64,000 nucleotides of DNA from Mercurialis annua. Taxonomy: Eukaryota; Streptophyta; Magnoliopsida; Malpighiales; Euphorbiaceae. The notes below the pieces were generated by a model. The model saw only the letters and a list, made by a program, of their open reading frames with translations, was not told the DNA's origin and did no database searches. The DNA lies in assembly GCF_937616625.2 (NCBI RefSeq), contig NC_065576.1, positions 22,904,001 through 22,968,000 on the forward strand. Reading direction: 5' to 3'. Of the stretch, positions 36,601 through 50,699 are shown piece by piece. The position numbers were made by a program, and so were the translations under genes. Position 1 is the stretch's first letter, and each line of letters opens with the position of its first letter.

Positions 36601-39600
36601 AAAAAATCCAAGCGTTTCACCTTCTTAGCAATTTAAGCCAAACGTTTACAAACTTTACGAAAAAGATCCAAACGTTTCCCCTTTTTAGTGATTTAAGCCA
36701 AACATTTACAAACGCTACGAAGCAAATCCAAATGTTGCACCTTTTTAGCAATTTAAGCCAAATGTTTAAAAACTCTACGAAACAAATCCAAACGTTTCAC
36801 CTTTTTAGCGATTTAAGCCAAACGTTTACAAACATTTACGAAACTAATCCAAACGTTTCACCTTTTTAGCGATTTAAGCCAAACGTTTACAAACGTTGCG
36901 AAACAAATCCAAACGTTTCACCTTTTTAGCGATATAAGCCAAATGTTTACGAACGTTTAAAACAAATCCAAACATTTCACCTTTTTAGCGATTTAAGCTA
37001 TACGTTTACAAACGTTACGAAATAAATCCAAACGTTTCACCTTTTTAGCAATTTAAGCCAAACGTTTACAAACGTTTCAAAACAAAACTAAACGTTTAAA
37101 ACATTACGAAACAAATCCAAACGTTTCCCATTTTTAGTGATTTAAGCCAAACGTTTACAAATGTTACGAAACAAAACCAAGCGTTTCACCTTTTTAGCAA
37201 TTTCAGCCAAACGTTTACAAACGCTACGAAACAAATACAAGCGTTTCACCTTTTTAGCAATTTAAGCCAAACGTTTACAAACGTTACGAAACAAATCCAA
37301 ACGTTGCACCTTTTTAGCGATTTAAGCAGAACGTTTACAAACGTTACGAAAAAAACCAAGCGTTTCACCTTTTTAGCAATTTAAGCCAAACGTTTACAAA
37401 CGTTACAAAACAAATCCAAGCGTTTCACCTTTTTAGCAATTTAAAACAAACGTTTACAAACGTTACTAAACAAATCCATTGGTTTCACCTTTTTAGCAAT
37501 TTAAGCCAAACGTTTACAAATGTTCCTAAACAAATCCAAGCGTTTCACCTTTTTTGTAATTTAAGCCAAACGTTTACAAATGTTATGAAACAAATCCAAG
37601 CGTTTCATCTTTTTAGCGATATAAGCCAAACGTTTACAAACGTTCCGAAACAAATCAAATGTTTGCCCTTTTTAGCAATTTAGGCCAAACGTTTACAAAC
37701 TTTATGAAAGAAATCCAAACGTCTCCCCATTTTAACTATTTAAGCCAAACGTTTAAAATGTTACGAAACAAATCGAAACATTTAACCTTTTTAGCTATTT
37801 ATGACAAACGTTTACAAACATTACGAAACAAATCCAAATGTTTCACCTTTTTAGCGATTTAAGCCAAACGTTTACAAAGGTTAAGAAACAAATGCAAATT
37901 TTTCACATTTTTAGCGATTTAAGCCAAACGTTTACAAACGTTACGAAACAAATTCAAACGTTTCCCCATAGCGATTTCAGCCAAACGTTTAAAACGTTAC
38001 AAAACAAATCCAAACGTTTCACCTTTTTAGCAATTTAAGCCAAACGTTTACAAACGTTACAAAACAAATCCAAACGTTTCACCTTTTTAGCGATTTAAGC
38101 CAAACGTTTACAAACAATACGAAACAAATTCAAAGGTTTCACCTTTTTAGCGATTTATGACAAACGTTTACAAACAATACGAAACAAATCCAAACGTTTC
38201 AACGTTTTAGTGATTTATGCCAAACGTTTACAAACGTTACGAAACAAATCTAAGCGTTTCACCTTTTTAGTGATTTAAGCCAAACGTTTACAAACGTTAC
38301 GAAACAAATCCAAACGTTTCACCTTTTTAGCAATTTAAGCCAAACGTTTACAAATGTTACGAAACAAATCCAAATGTTTAACCTTTTTAGCGATTTAAGC
38401 GTTTACAAACGTTACGAAACAAGCCAAATGTTTCCCCTTCTTAGCGATTTAAGCCAAACGTTTACAAACGTTACGAAACAAACCAAATATTTCGCCTTTT
38501 TAGCGATTTAAGCCAAATGTTTACAAAAGTTACGAAACAAATCCAAACGCTTCGCCTTTTTAGAGATTTAATCCAAACGTATACAAACATTACGAAACAA
38601 AACCAAACGTTTAAAACGTTACGAAACAAATCCATTCGTTTCACATTTTTAGCGATTTAACCGAAACCTTTACAAACGTTACGAAACAAATCCAAACGTT
38701 TCACCTTTTTAGCAATTTAAGCCAAACGTTTACAAATGTTACGAAACAAATCCAAATGTTTAACCTTTTTAGCGATTTAAGCGTTTACAAACGTTACGAA
38801 ACAAAGCCAAATGTTTCACCTTTTTAGCGATTTAAGCCAAACGTTTACAAACGTTACGAAACAAACCAAATATTTCGCCTTTTTAGCGATTTAAGCCAAA
38901 TGTTTACAAATGTTACGAAACAAATCCAAACGCTTCGCATTTTTAGTGATTTAAGCCAAACGTATACAAACGTTACGAAACAAATCCAAACATTTAAAAC
39001 GTTACGAAACAAATCCATACGTTTCACATTTTTAGCAATTTAACCGAAACCTTTACAAACGTTTCGAAACAAAACCAAGCATTTCACCTTTTTAGCAATT
39101 TAAGCCAAACGTTTACAAACGTTACGAAACAAATCCAAGAGTTTCACCTTTTTAGCAATTTTAGCTAAACGTTTACAAATGTTACGAAAAAAAATCCAAT
39201 GTTTCACCTTTTTACCGATTTAAGCCGAACGTTTACAAATGTTACAAAACAAAACAAACGTTTTACCTTTTTAGCAATATAAGCCAAAAGTTAACAAAAG
39301 TTACAAAATAAATCCAAATGTTTCCCCATTTTAGCGATTTAAGCCAAACGTTTAAAACGTTACGAAACAAATCGAACTGTTTCACCTTTTTAGCAATTTA
39401 AGTCACACGTTTACAAACGTTACGAAACAAACCAAACGTTTCGCCTTTTTAGCGATTTAAGCCAAACGTTTACAAAAGTTACGAAACATATCCAAACGTT
39501 TCGCCTTTTTAGCGGTTTAAGCCAAACATATACAAATGTTATGAAACAAATCCAAACGTTTAAAATGTTACGAAACAAATCCATACGTTTCATATTTTTA

Positions 39601-42600
39601 GCGATTTAACCAAGACCTGCACAAACATTACGAAACAAAACCAAGCATTTCAGCTTTTTAGCAATTTAAGCCAAACGTTTACAAACGTTACGAAAAAAAT
39701 TCAAACGTTTCACCTTTTTAGCAATTTAAGCCAAACATTTACCATTATTCCGAAACAAATCCAAGCGTTTCACGTTTTTAGTAATTTAAGCCAAACGTTT
39801 ACAAACATTACGAAACAAATCCAAGCGATTCACGTTTTTAGCAATTTTAGCCAAAGGTTTACAAATGTTACGAAACAAATCCAATGTTTCACCTTTTTAC
39901 CGATTTAAGCCGAACGTTTACAAACGTTACGAAACGAAAACAAACGTTTTACCTTTTTAGCAATATAAGCCAAACGTTTACAATAGTTACGAAACAAATC
40001 CAAATGTTTCCCCATTTTAGCAATTTAAGCCAAACGTTTAAAACGTTACGAAACAAAAACAACTATGTCACCTTTTTAGTGATTGAAGCCAAACGTTTAC
40101 AATCATTTCGAAACAAATACAAATGTTTCCCCTTTTTAGCAAATTAAGCCAAACGTTTACAAACGTTACGAAACAAAACCAAGCGTTTTACCTTTTTAAC
40201 AATTTAAGCCAAACGTTTACAAACGTAACAAAACAAATCCAAGCGTTTCACCTTTATAGCAATTTAAGCCAAACGTTTACAAACGTTACGAAACAAATCC
40301 AAGCGTTTCACCTTTTTATCAATTTAAGCCAAATGTTTACAACTGTTACGAAACAAATCCAAACATTTCTCCTTTTTAGTGATTCAAGCCAAATATTTAC
40401 AAACGCTACGAAGCAAATCCAAACGTTGCACCTTTTTAGCAATTTAAGCCAAACGTTTAAAAACTCTACGAAACAAATCCAAACGTTTTACCTTTTTAAC
40501 GATTTAAGCTAAACGTTTACAAACGTTTACGAAAGTAATCTAAACGTTTCACATTTTTAGCGATTTAAGCCAAATGTTTACAAACGTTTCGAAACAAATC
40601 CAAACGTTTCACCTTTTCAGCGATTTAAGCCAAACGTTTACAAACGTTACAAAACAAATCCAAACTTTCACCTTTTTAGATTTTTAAGCCAAACGTTTAC
40701 AAACGATATGAAACAAATCCAAGCGTTTCACCCTTTTAGCAATTTAAGCCAATCTTTTAGAAACGTTACGAAATAAATCCAAGCGCTTCACCTTATTAGC
40801 AATTTTAGCCAAACGTTTACAAACGTTCCTAAACAAATCCAAACGTTTCACCTTTTTAGCAATTTAAGCCAAACGTTTACAAACGTTACAAAACAAAACT
40901 AAACATTTAAAACATTACGAAACAAATCCAAACGTTTCCCATTTTTAGCGATTTAAGCCAAACGTTTACAAATGTTACAAAACAAAACCAAGCGTTTCAC
41001 CTTTTTAGCAATTTCAGCCAAACGTTTACAAACGTTACGAAACATATACAAGTGTTTCACATTTTTAGCAATTTAAGCCAAACGTTTATAAACGTTACGA
41101 AACAAATCCAAGCGCTTCACCTTATTAGCGATTTAAGCCGAATGTTTACAAAGGTTACGAAACAAAACCAAACTTTCACCTTTTTAGAAATTTAAGCCAA
41201 ACCTTTACAAACGATACGAAACAAATCCAAGCGTTTCACCTTTTTAGCAATTTAAGCGGATCGTTTAGAAACGTTGCGAAACAAATCCAAGCGCTTCACC
41301 TTATTAGCAATATTAGCCAAACGTTTACAAACGTTCCGAAACAAGTCCAAGCATTTCACCTTTTTAGCAATCTAAGCAAAACGTTTATAAACGTTGCAAA
41401 ACAAATTCAAGCGTTTCACCTTTTTAGCAATTTAAGCCAAACGTTTACAAACGTTAAGAAACAAATCCAAACGTTTCACCTTTTTAGCAATTTAAGCCAA
41501 TCGTTTACAAATGTTAGAAAACAAAACTAAACGTTTAAAACATTACGAAACAAATCCAAACGTTTCCCATTTTTAGCGATTTAAGCCAAACGTTTACAAA
41601 TGTTACAAAACAAAATCAAGCGTTTCACCTTTTTAGCAATTTAAGCCAAACGTTTACAAACATTACGAAACAAATACAAGTGTTTCACTTTTTAGCAATT
41701 TAAGCCAAACGTTTACAAACGTTAGGAAACAAATCCAAACTTTTCACCTTTTTAGCGATTTAACAAAAACGTTACGAAAAAAAACTAAGCGTTTCACCTT
41801 TTAGCAATTTAAGCCAAAGGTTTACAAACATTACAAAACAAATCCAAGCGTTTCACATTTTTAGCAATTTGAGCGAAACGTTTACAAATGTTTCGAAACA
41901 AATCCAAGCGTTTCACCTTTTTAGTAATTTAAGCCAAACGTTTACAAATATTATGAAACAAATCCAAGCGTTTCACCTTTTTAGCGATTTAAGCCAAATG
42001 TTTACAAACATTACGAAACAAATCCAATGATTCACCTTTTTAGCGATTTAAGCCGAACGTTTACAAATGTTACGAAACAAATCCAAACGTCTCCTCATTT
42101 TAGCGATTTAAGCTAAACGTTTAAAATGTTTCAAAACAAATCCAAACATTTAACCTTTATAGCTATTTATGACAAACGTTTACAAACATTACGAAACATA
42201 TCCAAACGTTTCACCTTTTTAGCGATTGAAGCCAAACGTTTACAAACGTTACGAACACAAATCTAAACGTTTCACATTTTTAGGGATTTAAGCCAAACGT
42301 TTACAAACGTTACGAAACAAATCCAAACGTTTCACCTTTTCAGCGATTTAGGCCAAACAATTACAAACGTTACGAAACAAAACCAAGCATTTCACATTTT
42401 TAGCAATTTAAGCCAAACGTTTACAAACGTAACGAAACAAATCCAAGCGTTTCACCTTTTTAGCAATTTAAGCCAAACGTTTACAAATGTTACGAAACAA
42501 ATCCAAGCGTTTCACCTTTTTTGCAATTTAAGCCAAACGTTTACAAACGTTACGAAACAAATCCAAACGTTTCACCTATTTAGTGATTTAATCCAAACGT

Positions 42601-45600
42601 TTACAAACGCTACGAAACAAATCCAAACGTTTCACCTTTTTAGCAATATAAGCCAAACGTATACAAACTCTACGAAACAAATCCAAAAGTTTCACCTTTT
42701 TATTGATTTAAGCCAAAAGTTTACAAACATTACAAAACAAATCCAAACGTTTCAACTTTTTAGCAATTTAAGCAAAACATTTACAAACATTACGAAACAA
42801 ATGCAAACGTTTCAACTTTTTAGCAATTTAAGCCAAACGTTTACTAACATTACGAAACAAATCTAAACGTTTCACCTTTTTAGCGATTTAAGCAAAACGT
42901 TTACAAACATTACAAAACAAATCCAAACGTTTCACCTTTTTAGCGATTTAAGCCAAACGTTTACAAACGTTACAAAACAAATCCAAACGTTTTACCCTTT
43001 AGCGATTTAAACCAAACATTTACAAACGTTACGAAAAAAATCCAAACGTTTCACCTTTTCAGCGATTTAAGCCAAACGTTTACAAATATTACCAAGCAAA
43101 TCCAAATGTTTCTCCTTTTTAGCAATTTAAGCCAAAAGTTTACAAACGTTAAGAAACAAATCCAAACGTTTCCCCTTTTTAGCGATTTAAGCCAAACATT
43201 TACAAACGTTACGAAACAAAACCAAACGTTTAAAACGTTACGAAACAAAGCCAAACGTTTAAAACGTTACGAAATAAATCCAAACGTTTCACATTTTGAG
43301 CCATTTAAGCCAAACCTTTACAAATGTTACGAAACAAAACCAAGCGTTTCACCTTTTTAGCAATTTAAGCCAAACATTTACAAATGTTACAAAAAAAATC
43401 TAAGCGTTTCACCTTTTTAGCAATTTAAACCAGTCATTTACAAACATTCCAAAACAAATCCAAGTGTTTCACTTTTTTAGGAATTTAAGCCAAACGTTTA
43501 CAAACATTACAAAATAAATCCAAGCGTTTCACCTTTTTCGAGATTTAAGCCAAATGTTTACAAACGTTAGGAAACAAATCCAAACGTTTCCCCATTTTAG
43601 CAATTTATGCCAAACGTTTACAAAGTTTACGAAACAAATCCAAACATTTCCCCTTTTTAGCGAATTAAGCCAAACGTTTAAAACGTTACGAAATAAATCC
43701 AAAGGTTTCACATTTTGAGCCATTTAAGCCAAACCTTTACAAATGTTTCGAAACAAAACCAAGCGTTTCACCTTTTTAGCAATTTAGGCCAAACATTTAC
43801 AAATGTTAGAAAAAATATCTAAGCGTTTCACCTTTTTAGCAATTTAAGCCAGACATTTACAAACATTCCAAAACAAATCCAAGTGTTTCACTTTTTTAGG
43901 AATTTAAGCCAAACGTTACAAAATAAATCCAAGCGTTTCACCTTTTTAGAGATTTAAGCCAAACATTTACAAACGTTAGGAAACAAATCCAAACGTTTCA
44001 CCTTTTTAGCGATTTAATCCAAACGTTTACAAACGTTACAAAATAAAACCAAACGTTTCCCCATTTTAGCAATTTATGCCAAATGTTTACAAAGTTTACG
44101 AAACAAATCCAAACGTTTCCCCTTTTTAGCGAATTAAGCCAAACGTTTAAAACGTTGAGAAACAAATCCAAACGTTTCACCATTTAAGCAAATTATGGCA
44201 AACGTTTACAAACGTTACAAAACAAATCCAAACGTTTCACCTTTTTAGCGATTGAAGCAAAAAGTTTACAAATGTTACAAAAGAAATCCAAACATTTCAC
44301 ATTTTTAACAATTTAGGCCAAACGTTTACAAACGTTACGAAACAAAAACCAAGCTTTTCACCTTTTTAGAAATTTAAGCCAAACGTTTACAAACGTAACA
44401 AAATAAATCCAAGAGTTTCACCTTCTTAGTAAATTAATCCAAACGTTTACAAACGTTACGAAACAAATCCAAGCGTTTCACCTTTTGAGCAATTTAAGCT
44501 AAACGTTTACAAACGTTACGAAACAAATCCAAACATTTCACCTTTTTAGCGATTTAAGCCAAACGCTTACAAACGGTATAAAAAAAATCCAAATGTTTCC
44601 CCTTTTTAGCGATTTAAGCAAAACGTTTACAAACACTACGAAACAAAACAAAACGTTTCCCATTATTAGCAATGTAAGCCAAACATTTACAAAAGTTACG
44701 AAACAAATCCAAACGTTTCACCTTTTTAGCAATTTAAGCCAAACGTTTACAAACGTTACAAAATAAATCCAAGCGATTCACCTTTTTAGAAATTTAGGTC
44801 AAACATTTACAAACGTTATGAAAAAAAATCTAAACGTTTCACCTTTTTAGCTATTTAAGCCAACCGTATACAAAGGTTAAGAAACAAATGCAAATGTTTC
44901 ACCTTTTTAGCAATTTAAGCCAAACGTTTTCAAATGTTACGAAACAAATCCAAGCGTTTCACCTTTTTAGCAATTTAAGCCAAACGTTACGAAACAAATC
45001 CAAACGTTTCACCTTTCTAGTGATTTAAGGCAAACGTTTACAAACGCTACGAAACAAATCCAAACGTTGCACCTTTTTAGCAATATAAGCCAAATGTTTA
45101 CAAATTCTACGAAACAAATCCAAACGTTTCATCTTTTTAGCGATTTAAGCTAAAACTTTACAAGCGTTTCACCTTTTTAGCAATTTAAGCCAAACGTTTA
45201 CAAACGTTACAAAACAAATCCAAGCGTTTCGCCTTTTTAACAATTTTAGCCAAACGTTCACAAACGTTACGAAACAAAACCAAGCGTTTCACCTTTTTAG
45301 AAATTTAATCCAAACGTTTACAAACGTTACGAAACAAATCCAAACGTTTCACCTTTTTAGCAATTTAAGCCAAACGTTTACAAACGTTTCGAAACAAAAC
45401 TAAACGTTTAAAATATTACGAAACAAATCCAAACGTTTCCCATTTTTAGCGATTTAAGCTAAACGTTTACAAACATTACGAAACAAAATCAAGAGTTTCA
45501 CCTCTTTAGCAATTTAAGCCAAACGTTTACAAACGTTACAAAACAAATCCAAGCGTTTACCCTTTTTAGCAATTTAAGCCAAACGTTTACAAACGTTACG

Positions 45601-45696
45601 AGAAAATTCGAACGTTTCACCTTTTTTAGCGATTTAGGCCAAACGTTTACAAAGGTTAGTAAACAAATCCAAATGTTTCACCTTTTTAGCAATTTA

Positions 45697-46468
45697 GGCT
45701 AATAGGTTGGAAAAACCCTAACCTTTGTTTTGATTTTCAATTCCACCCGACGTTACAATTTTTTCAATTTTACCCTATTTTGCATTTTTAGTTTTCAATT
45801 GCACCCTGAGGCATTCAATTGAACTCTTTTTATTTGGCTAATATTCAAAATAGATCCTTTATATTTATCAATAAATCTAATTACTTTTTAAAGTTATAAA
45901 TTATACAAAAAGGCCATCTTCTCAATAAAATAAAAAATAAACAAATTAAATTTAAATTAGTTAATTTTAAAGTATATTTTTTTTTTAAATTTCCGGAGGA
46001 GGAGCAGCTGCTCCTCCTCCTGTTGCTCCTTGCCGGAGGAGCAGATCTGCTTTGACGGCAAAAAAATAAAAAATTCCGGTGGTTTTCGATGGTAGGTGAT
46101 AAGCGGAGTTTGGTGGATTGTTCCGGTGATGGTGGGTTCGGTGATGGTGGGTTCGATGAAAGCGGAGTGAGGTGTATTAAAAAATAATAATGAATTATAA
46201 TTAAGATTTTATTATGGATTTATTTGAAACTTTTTTAAGTTTAAGAATTTATTGAATTTTTTCCGTATGAAAAAAAGTATGAATTGATCATTCAATATAA
46301 TTATTTTATATATTTTAATCCTTATAATAGTAAAATCATTTAATTTTTTTTATCTCAGGGTGCAATTGAAAACAAAAAATGCGAAATAGGGTAAAATAGA
46401 AAAAATTGCAACGTCTGGATGAAATTGAAAATTAAAAGAAAGGTAATGGTTTTTTCAGCCTATTAGCC
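45697..46468. mobile_element. Non-autonomous Mutator-like element (772 bp) inside the satellite
   Basis: The terminal inverted repeats are about 114 bp long (45,697-45,810 and 46,354-46,468), starting GGCTAATAGG and ending CCTATTAGCC, with scattered mismatches. The host satellite motif AGCAATTTA is duplicated on both sides (45,688-45,696 and 46,469-46,477): a 9-bp target duplication. Long inverted repeats plus a 9-bp duplication are typical of Mutator-like elements. No transposase is encoded. The interior is AT-rich except for a GC-rich block (45,993-46,165) holding a 26-bp perfect palindrome at 45,995-46,020 and a doubled 15-base motif at 46,124-46,153. That block may be captured host sequence. 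Confidence 0.9.
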
Positions 46469-49400
46469 AGCAATTTAAGCCAAACGTTTACAAACGTCAT
46501 GAAACAAATCTAAGCGTTTCATCTTTTTAGCAATTTAAGCCAAACGCTTACAAACGTTACGAAACAAATCAAACGTTTCACCTTTTTAGCGATTTATGCC
46601 AAACGTTTACAAACGTTACGAAACAAATCAAAACCTTTCACCTTTTTATCGATTTAAGCCAAACGTTTACTAACGTTACGAAACAAATCCAGACATTTCA
46701 CCTTTTTAGCGATTTAAGCCAAATGTTTACAAACATTACTAAACAAATCCAAACGTTTCGTCTTTTTGGCAATTTAAGCAAAACGTTTACAAATGTCACG
46801 AAACAAATACAATCGTTTCACCTTTTTAGTAATTTAATCCAAACGTGTTCAAACGTTACAAAACAAATCCAATTGTTTCACCTTTTTAGAAATTTAAGCT
46901 AAACGTTTACAAACGTTACGAAACAAAACTAAAAGTTCAAAACATTACGAAACAAATGCAAACGTTTCCCATTTTTAGGGATTTAAGGCAAACGTTTACA
47001 AACGTGTCGAAACAAAACCAAGAGTTTCACATTTTTAGCAATTTAAGCCAAACGTTTACAAACGTTACAAATCAAATCTAAGCGTTTCACCTTATTAGCA
47101 ACTTAAGCCAAACGTTTACAAACGTTACGAAACAAATCCAAACATTTCCCCTTTTAAGCAATTTAAGCCAAACGTTTACAAACGTTACGAAACAAATCCA
47201 AACATTTCACCTTTTTAGCGATTTAAGCAAAACATTTACAAAGTTTAAGAAAAAAAATCCAAATGTTTCAACTTTTTAGCAATTTAAGCCAAACGTTTAC
47301 AAACGTTATAAAACAAATCCAAGCGTTTCACCTTTTAAGCAATTTCAGCCCTAACATTTACAAACGTTACCAAACAAATCCAAACGTTTCACCTTTTTAG
47401 CGATTTAAGCCAAATGTTTACAAACGTCACGAAACAAATCCAAATGTTTTACCTTTTTAGGGATTTAAGCCAAACGTTTATAAACGTTACGAAGCAAATC
47501 TAAACGTTTCAAATTTTTAGCGATTTAAGCCAAACGTTTACAAACGTTACGAAACAAATCCAAACGTTTCGTCTTTTTAGCAATTTAAGCCAAACGTTTA
47601 CAAACGTTATGAAACAAATCCAAGCGTTTCACCGTTTTAGTAATTTAAACCAAACATTTACAAACGTTATGAAACAAATCAAAGCGTTTCATCGTTTTAG
47701 CAATTTAAGCCAAATGTTTACAAACTTTTCGAAACAAATCCAAGCGTTTCACCTTTTTAGCAATTTAAGCCAAACGTTTACAAATGTTCATAAACAAATC
47801 CAAATGTTTCACCTTTTTAGCGATTTAAGCCAAATGTTTACAAACGTTATGAAACAAATCCAAACATTTCACTTTTTTAGCGATTTAAACCAAACATTTA
47901 CAAACTTTACGAAACAAATCTAAACATTTCACCTTTTTAATGATTTAAGCCAAACATTTAAAAAGGTTAGGAAACAAATACAAACATTTGACCTTTTTAG
48001 CGATTTAAGCCAAACGTTTACAAACCTTACAAAACAAATCCAAGACTTTCACCTTTTTAGCAATTTAAGCCAAACGTTTACAAAGGTTACAAAAAAAATC
48101 CAAACGTTTCCCTTTTTAGCAAATTACGCCAAATGTTTACAAACAATATGAAACAAAATCCAAACGTTTCACCTTTTTAGCGATTTAAGCCAAACATTTA
48201 CAAACGTTACGAAATAAATCCAAACTTTTCATTTTTTTAGCAATTTAAGCCAAATGTTAACAAACATTACGAAACAAAAACCAAGCGTTTCACATTTTTA
48301 GCAATTTAAGCCAAATGTTTACAAACGTAACGAAACAAAAACCAAGCGTTTCACCTTTTTAGCAATTTAAGCTAAACGTTTACTAACATACGAAGCAAAT
48401 CCAAACATTTCGTCTTTTTAGCGAATTAAGCAAAATGTTTACAAACGTTAATAAACAAATCCAAACGTTTCGCCTTTTTAGAGATTTAAGCTAAACGTTT
48501 ACAAACGTTACGAAACAAATCCAAACGTTTCCACTTTTTAGAGATTTAAGCCAACGTTTACAGACGTTACGAAACAAAACCAAACGTTTAAAACTTTACG
48601 AAACAAATCCAATTGTTTCACATTTTTAGTGATTTAAGCCAAACGTTTACAAATGTTACGAAACAAAACCAAGTGTTTCACCTTTTTAGCAATTTAAGGC
48701 AAACGTTTACAAACATTACGAAACAGATCCAAGCGTTTCACCTTTTTAGCAATTTAAGCCAAACGTTCTGAAAGAAATCCAAGTGTCTCACCTTTTTAGC
48801 AATTTAAGCGAAACGTTTACAAACGTTACGAAACAAATCAAAACATTTCACCTTTTTAGCGATTTAAGCCAAACGTTTACAAACGTTACGAAAAAAATCC
48901 AAACATTTCCCAATTTTACCGATTTAAGCCAAATGTTTAAAACGTTACGAAACAAATCCAAACATTTCACCTTTTTAGAGATTTATTTCAAACGTTACAA
49001 AACAAATCAAAACGTTTCCCCTTTTTAGCAATTGAAGCCAAACGTTTACAAACGTTATGAAACAAATCCAAACATTTCACCTTTTTAGTGATTTAAGCCA
49101 AACGTTTACAAACGTTTCGAAACAAATCCAAACGTTTCACATTTTTAGAGATTTAAACCAAACGTTTACAAAGGTTATGAAGCAAATCAAAATGTTTCGT
49201 CTTTTAGCGATTTAAGCCAAACGTTTACAAACGTCACGAAACAAATTCAAATGTTTCGCCTTTTTAGCGATTTAAGCCAAACGTTTACAAACGTTATGAA
49301 ACAAATCCAATGATTCACCTTTTTAGCGATTTAAGCCGAACGTTTACAAACATTACGAAACAAAACCAAACATTTAAAACGTTACGAAACAAATCCAATC

Positions 49401-50699
49401 TTTCATATTTTTAGCGATTTAAGCGAAACCTTTATAAACATTACGAAATAAAACCAAGCGCTTCACCTTTTTAACAATTTAAGCCAAACGTTTATGAACA
49501 TTACAAACAAAACCAAGCGTTTCACCTTTTTAGAAATTTAAGCCAAACGTTTACAAATGTTACGAAACAAATCCAAGAGTTTCACCTTTTTAGCAATTTA
49601 AGCCAAACATTCAGAAACAAATCCAAGCGTTTCACCTTTTCTGCAATTTAAGCCAAACGTTTACAAACATTACAAAACAAATCCAAGCGTTTCACCTTTT
49701 TAGAAACTTAAGCCAAACGTTTGCAAACTTTACGAAACAAATCCAAACGTTTCACCTTTTAGCGAATTAGGCCAAACGATTACAAACATTACGAAATAAA
49801 TCCAAACGTTTCTACTTTTTAGCAATTTAAACCAAACGTTTACAAACGTTACGAAACAAATCCAAATGTTTCCCCTTTTTAGCGATTTAAGCCAAACGTT
49901 TACAAAGGTTACGAAACAAAACCAAACGTTTAATACGTTACGAAACAAATCCAAACCTTTCACATTTTTAGCGATTTAAGCGAAACCTTAACAAACGTTA
50001 CGAAAGAAAACTAGGCGTTTCACCTTTTTAGCAATTCAATCCAAACGTTTACAAACGTTACGAAACAAATCCAAGAGTTTCACCTTTTTAGCAATTTAAG
50101 CCAAACGTTTACAACCGTTATAAAACAAATCCAAGCGTTTCACCTTTTTAGCAATTTAAGCCAAACGTTTACAAACGTTACGAAACAAATTCAAACGTTT
50201 CAACTTTTTAGCAATTAAGGCCAAACCTTTACAAACGTTACGAAACAAATTCAAATGTTTCACCTTTTTAGCGATTTAAGCCGAATGTTTACAAAGGTTA
50301 CGAAAAAAAACCAAACTTTCACCTTTTTAGAAATTTAAGCCAAACTTTTACAAACGATACGAAACAAATCCAAGTGTTTCACCTTTTTAGCAATTTAAGC
50401 CAATCGTTTAGAAACGTTACGAAACAAATCCAAGCGCTTCACCTTATTAGCAATTTTAGCCAAACGTTTACAAACGTTCCGAAACAAATCCAAGCATTTC
50501 ACCTTTTTAGCAATTTAAGCCAAACGTTTACAAACGTTACAAAACAAATTCAAGCGTTTAACATTTTTAGCAATTTAAGCCAAACGTTTACAAACATTAC
50601 GAAACAAATCCAAACGTTTCACCTTTTTAGCGATTTAAGCCAAACGTTTACAAAGGTTACGAAACAAAACCAAATGTTTCACCTTTTTAGCAATTTAAG

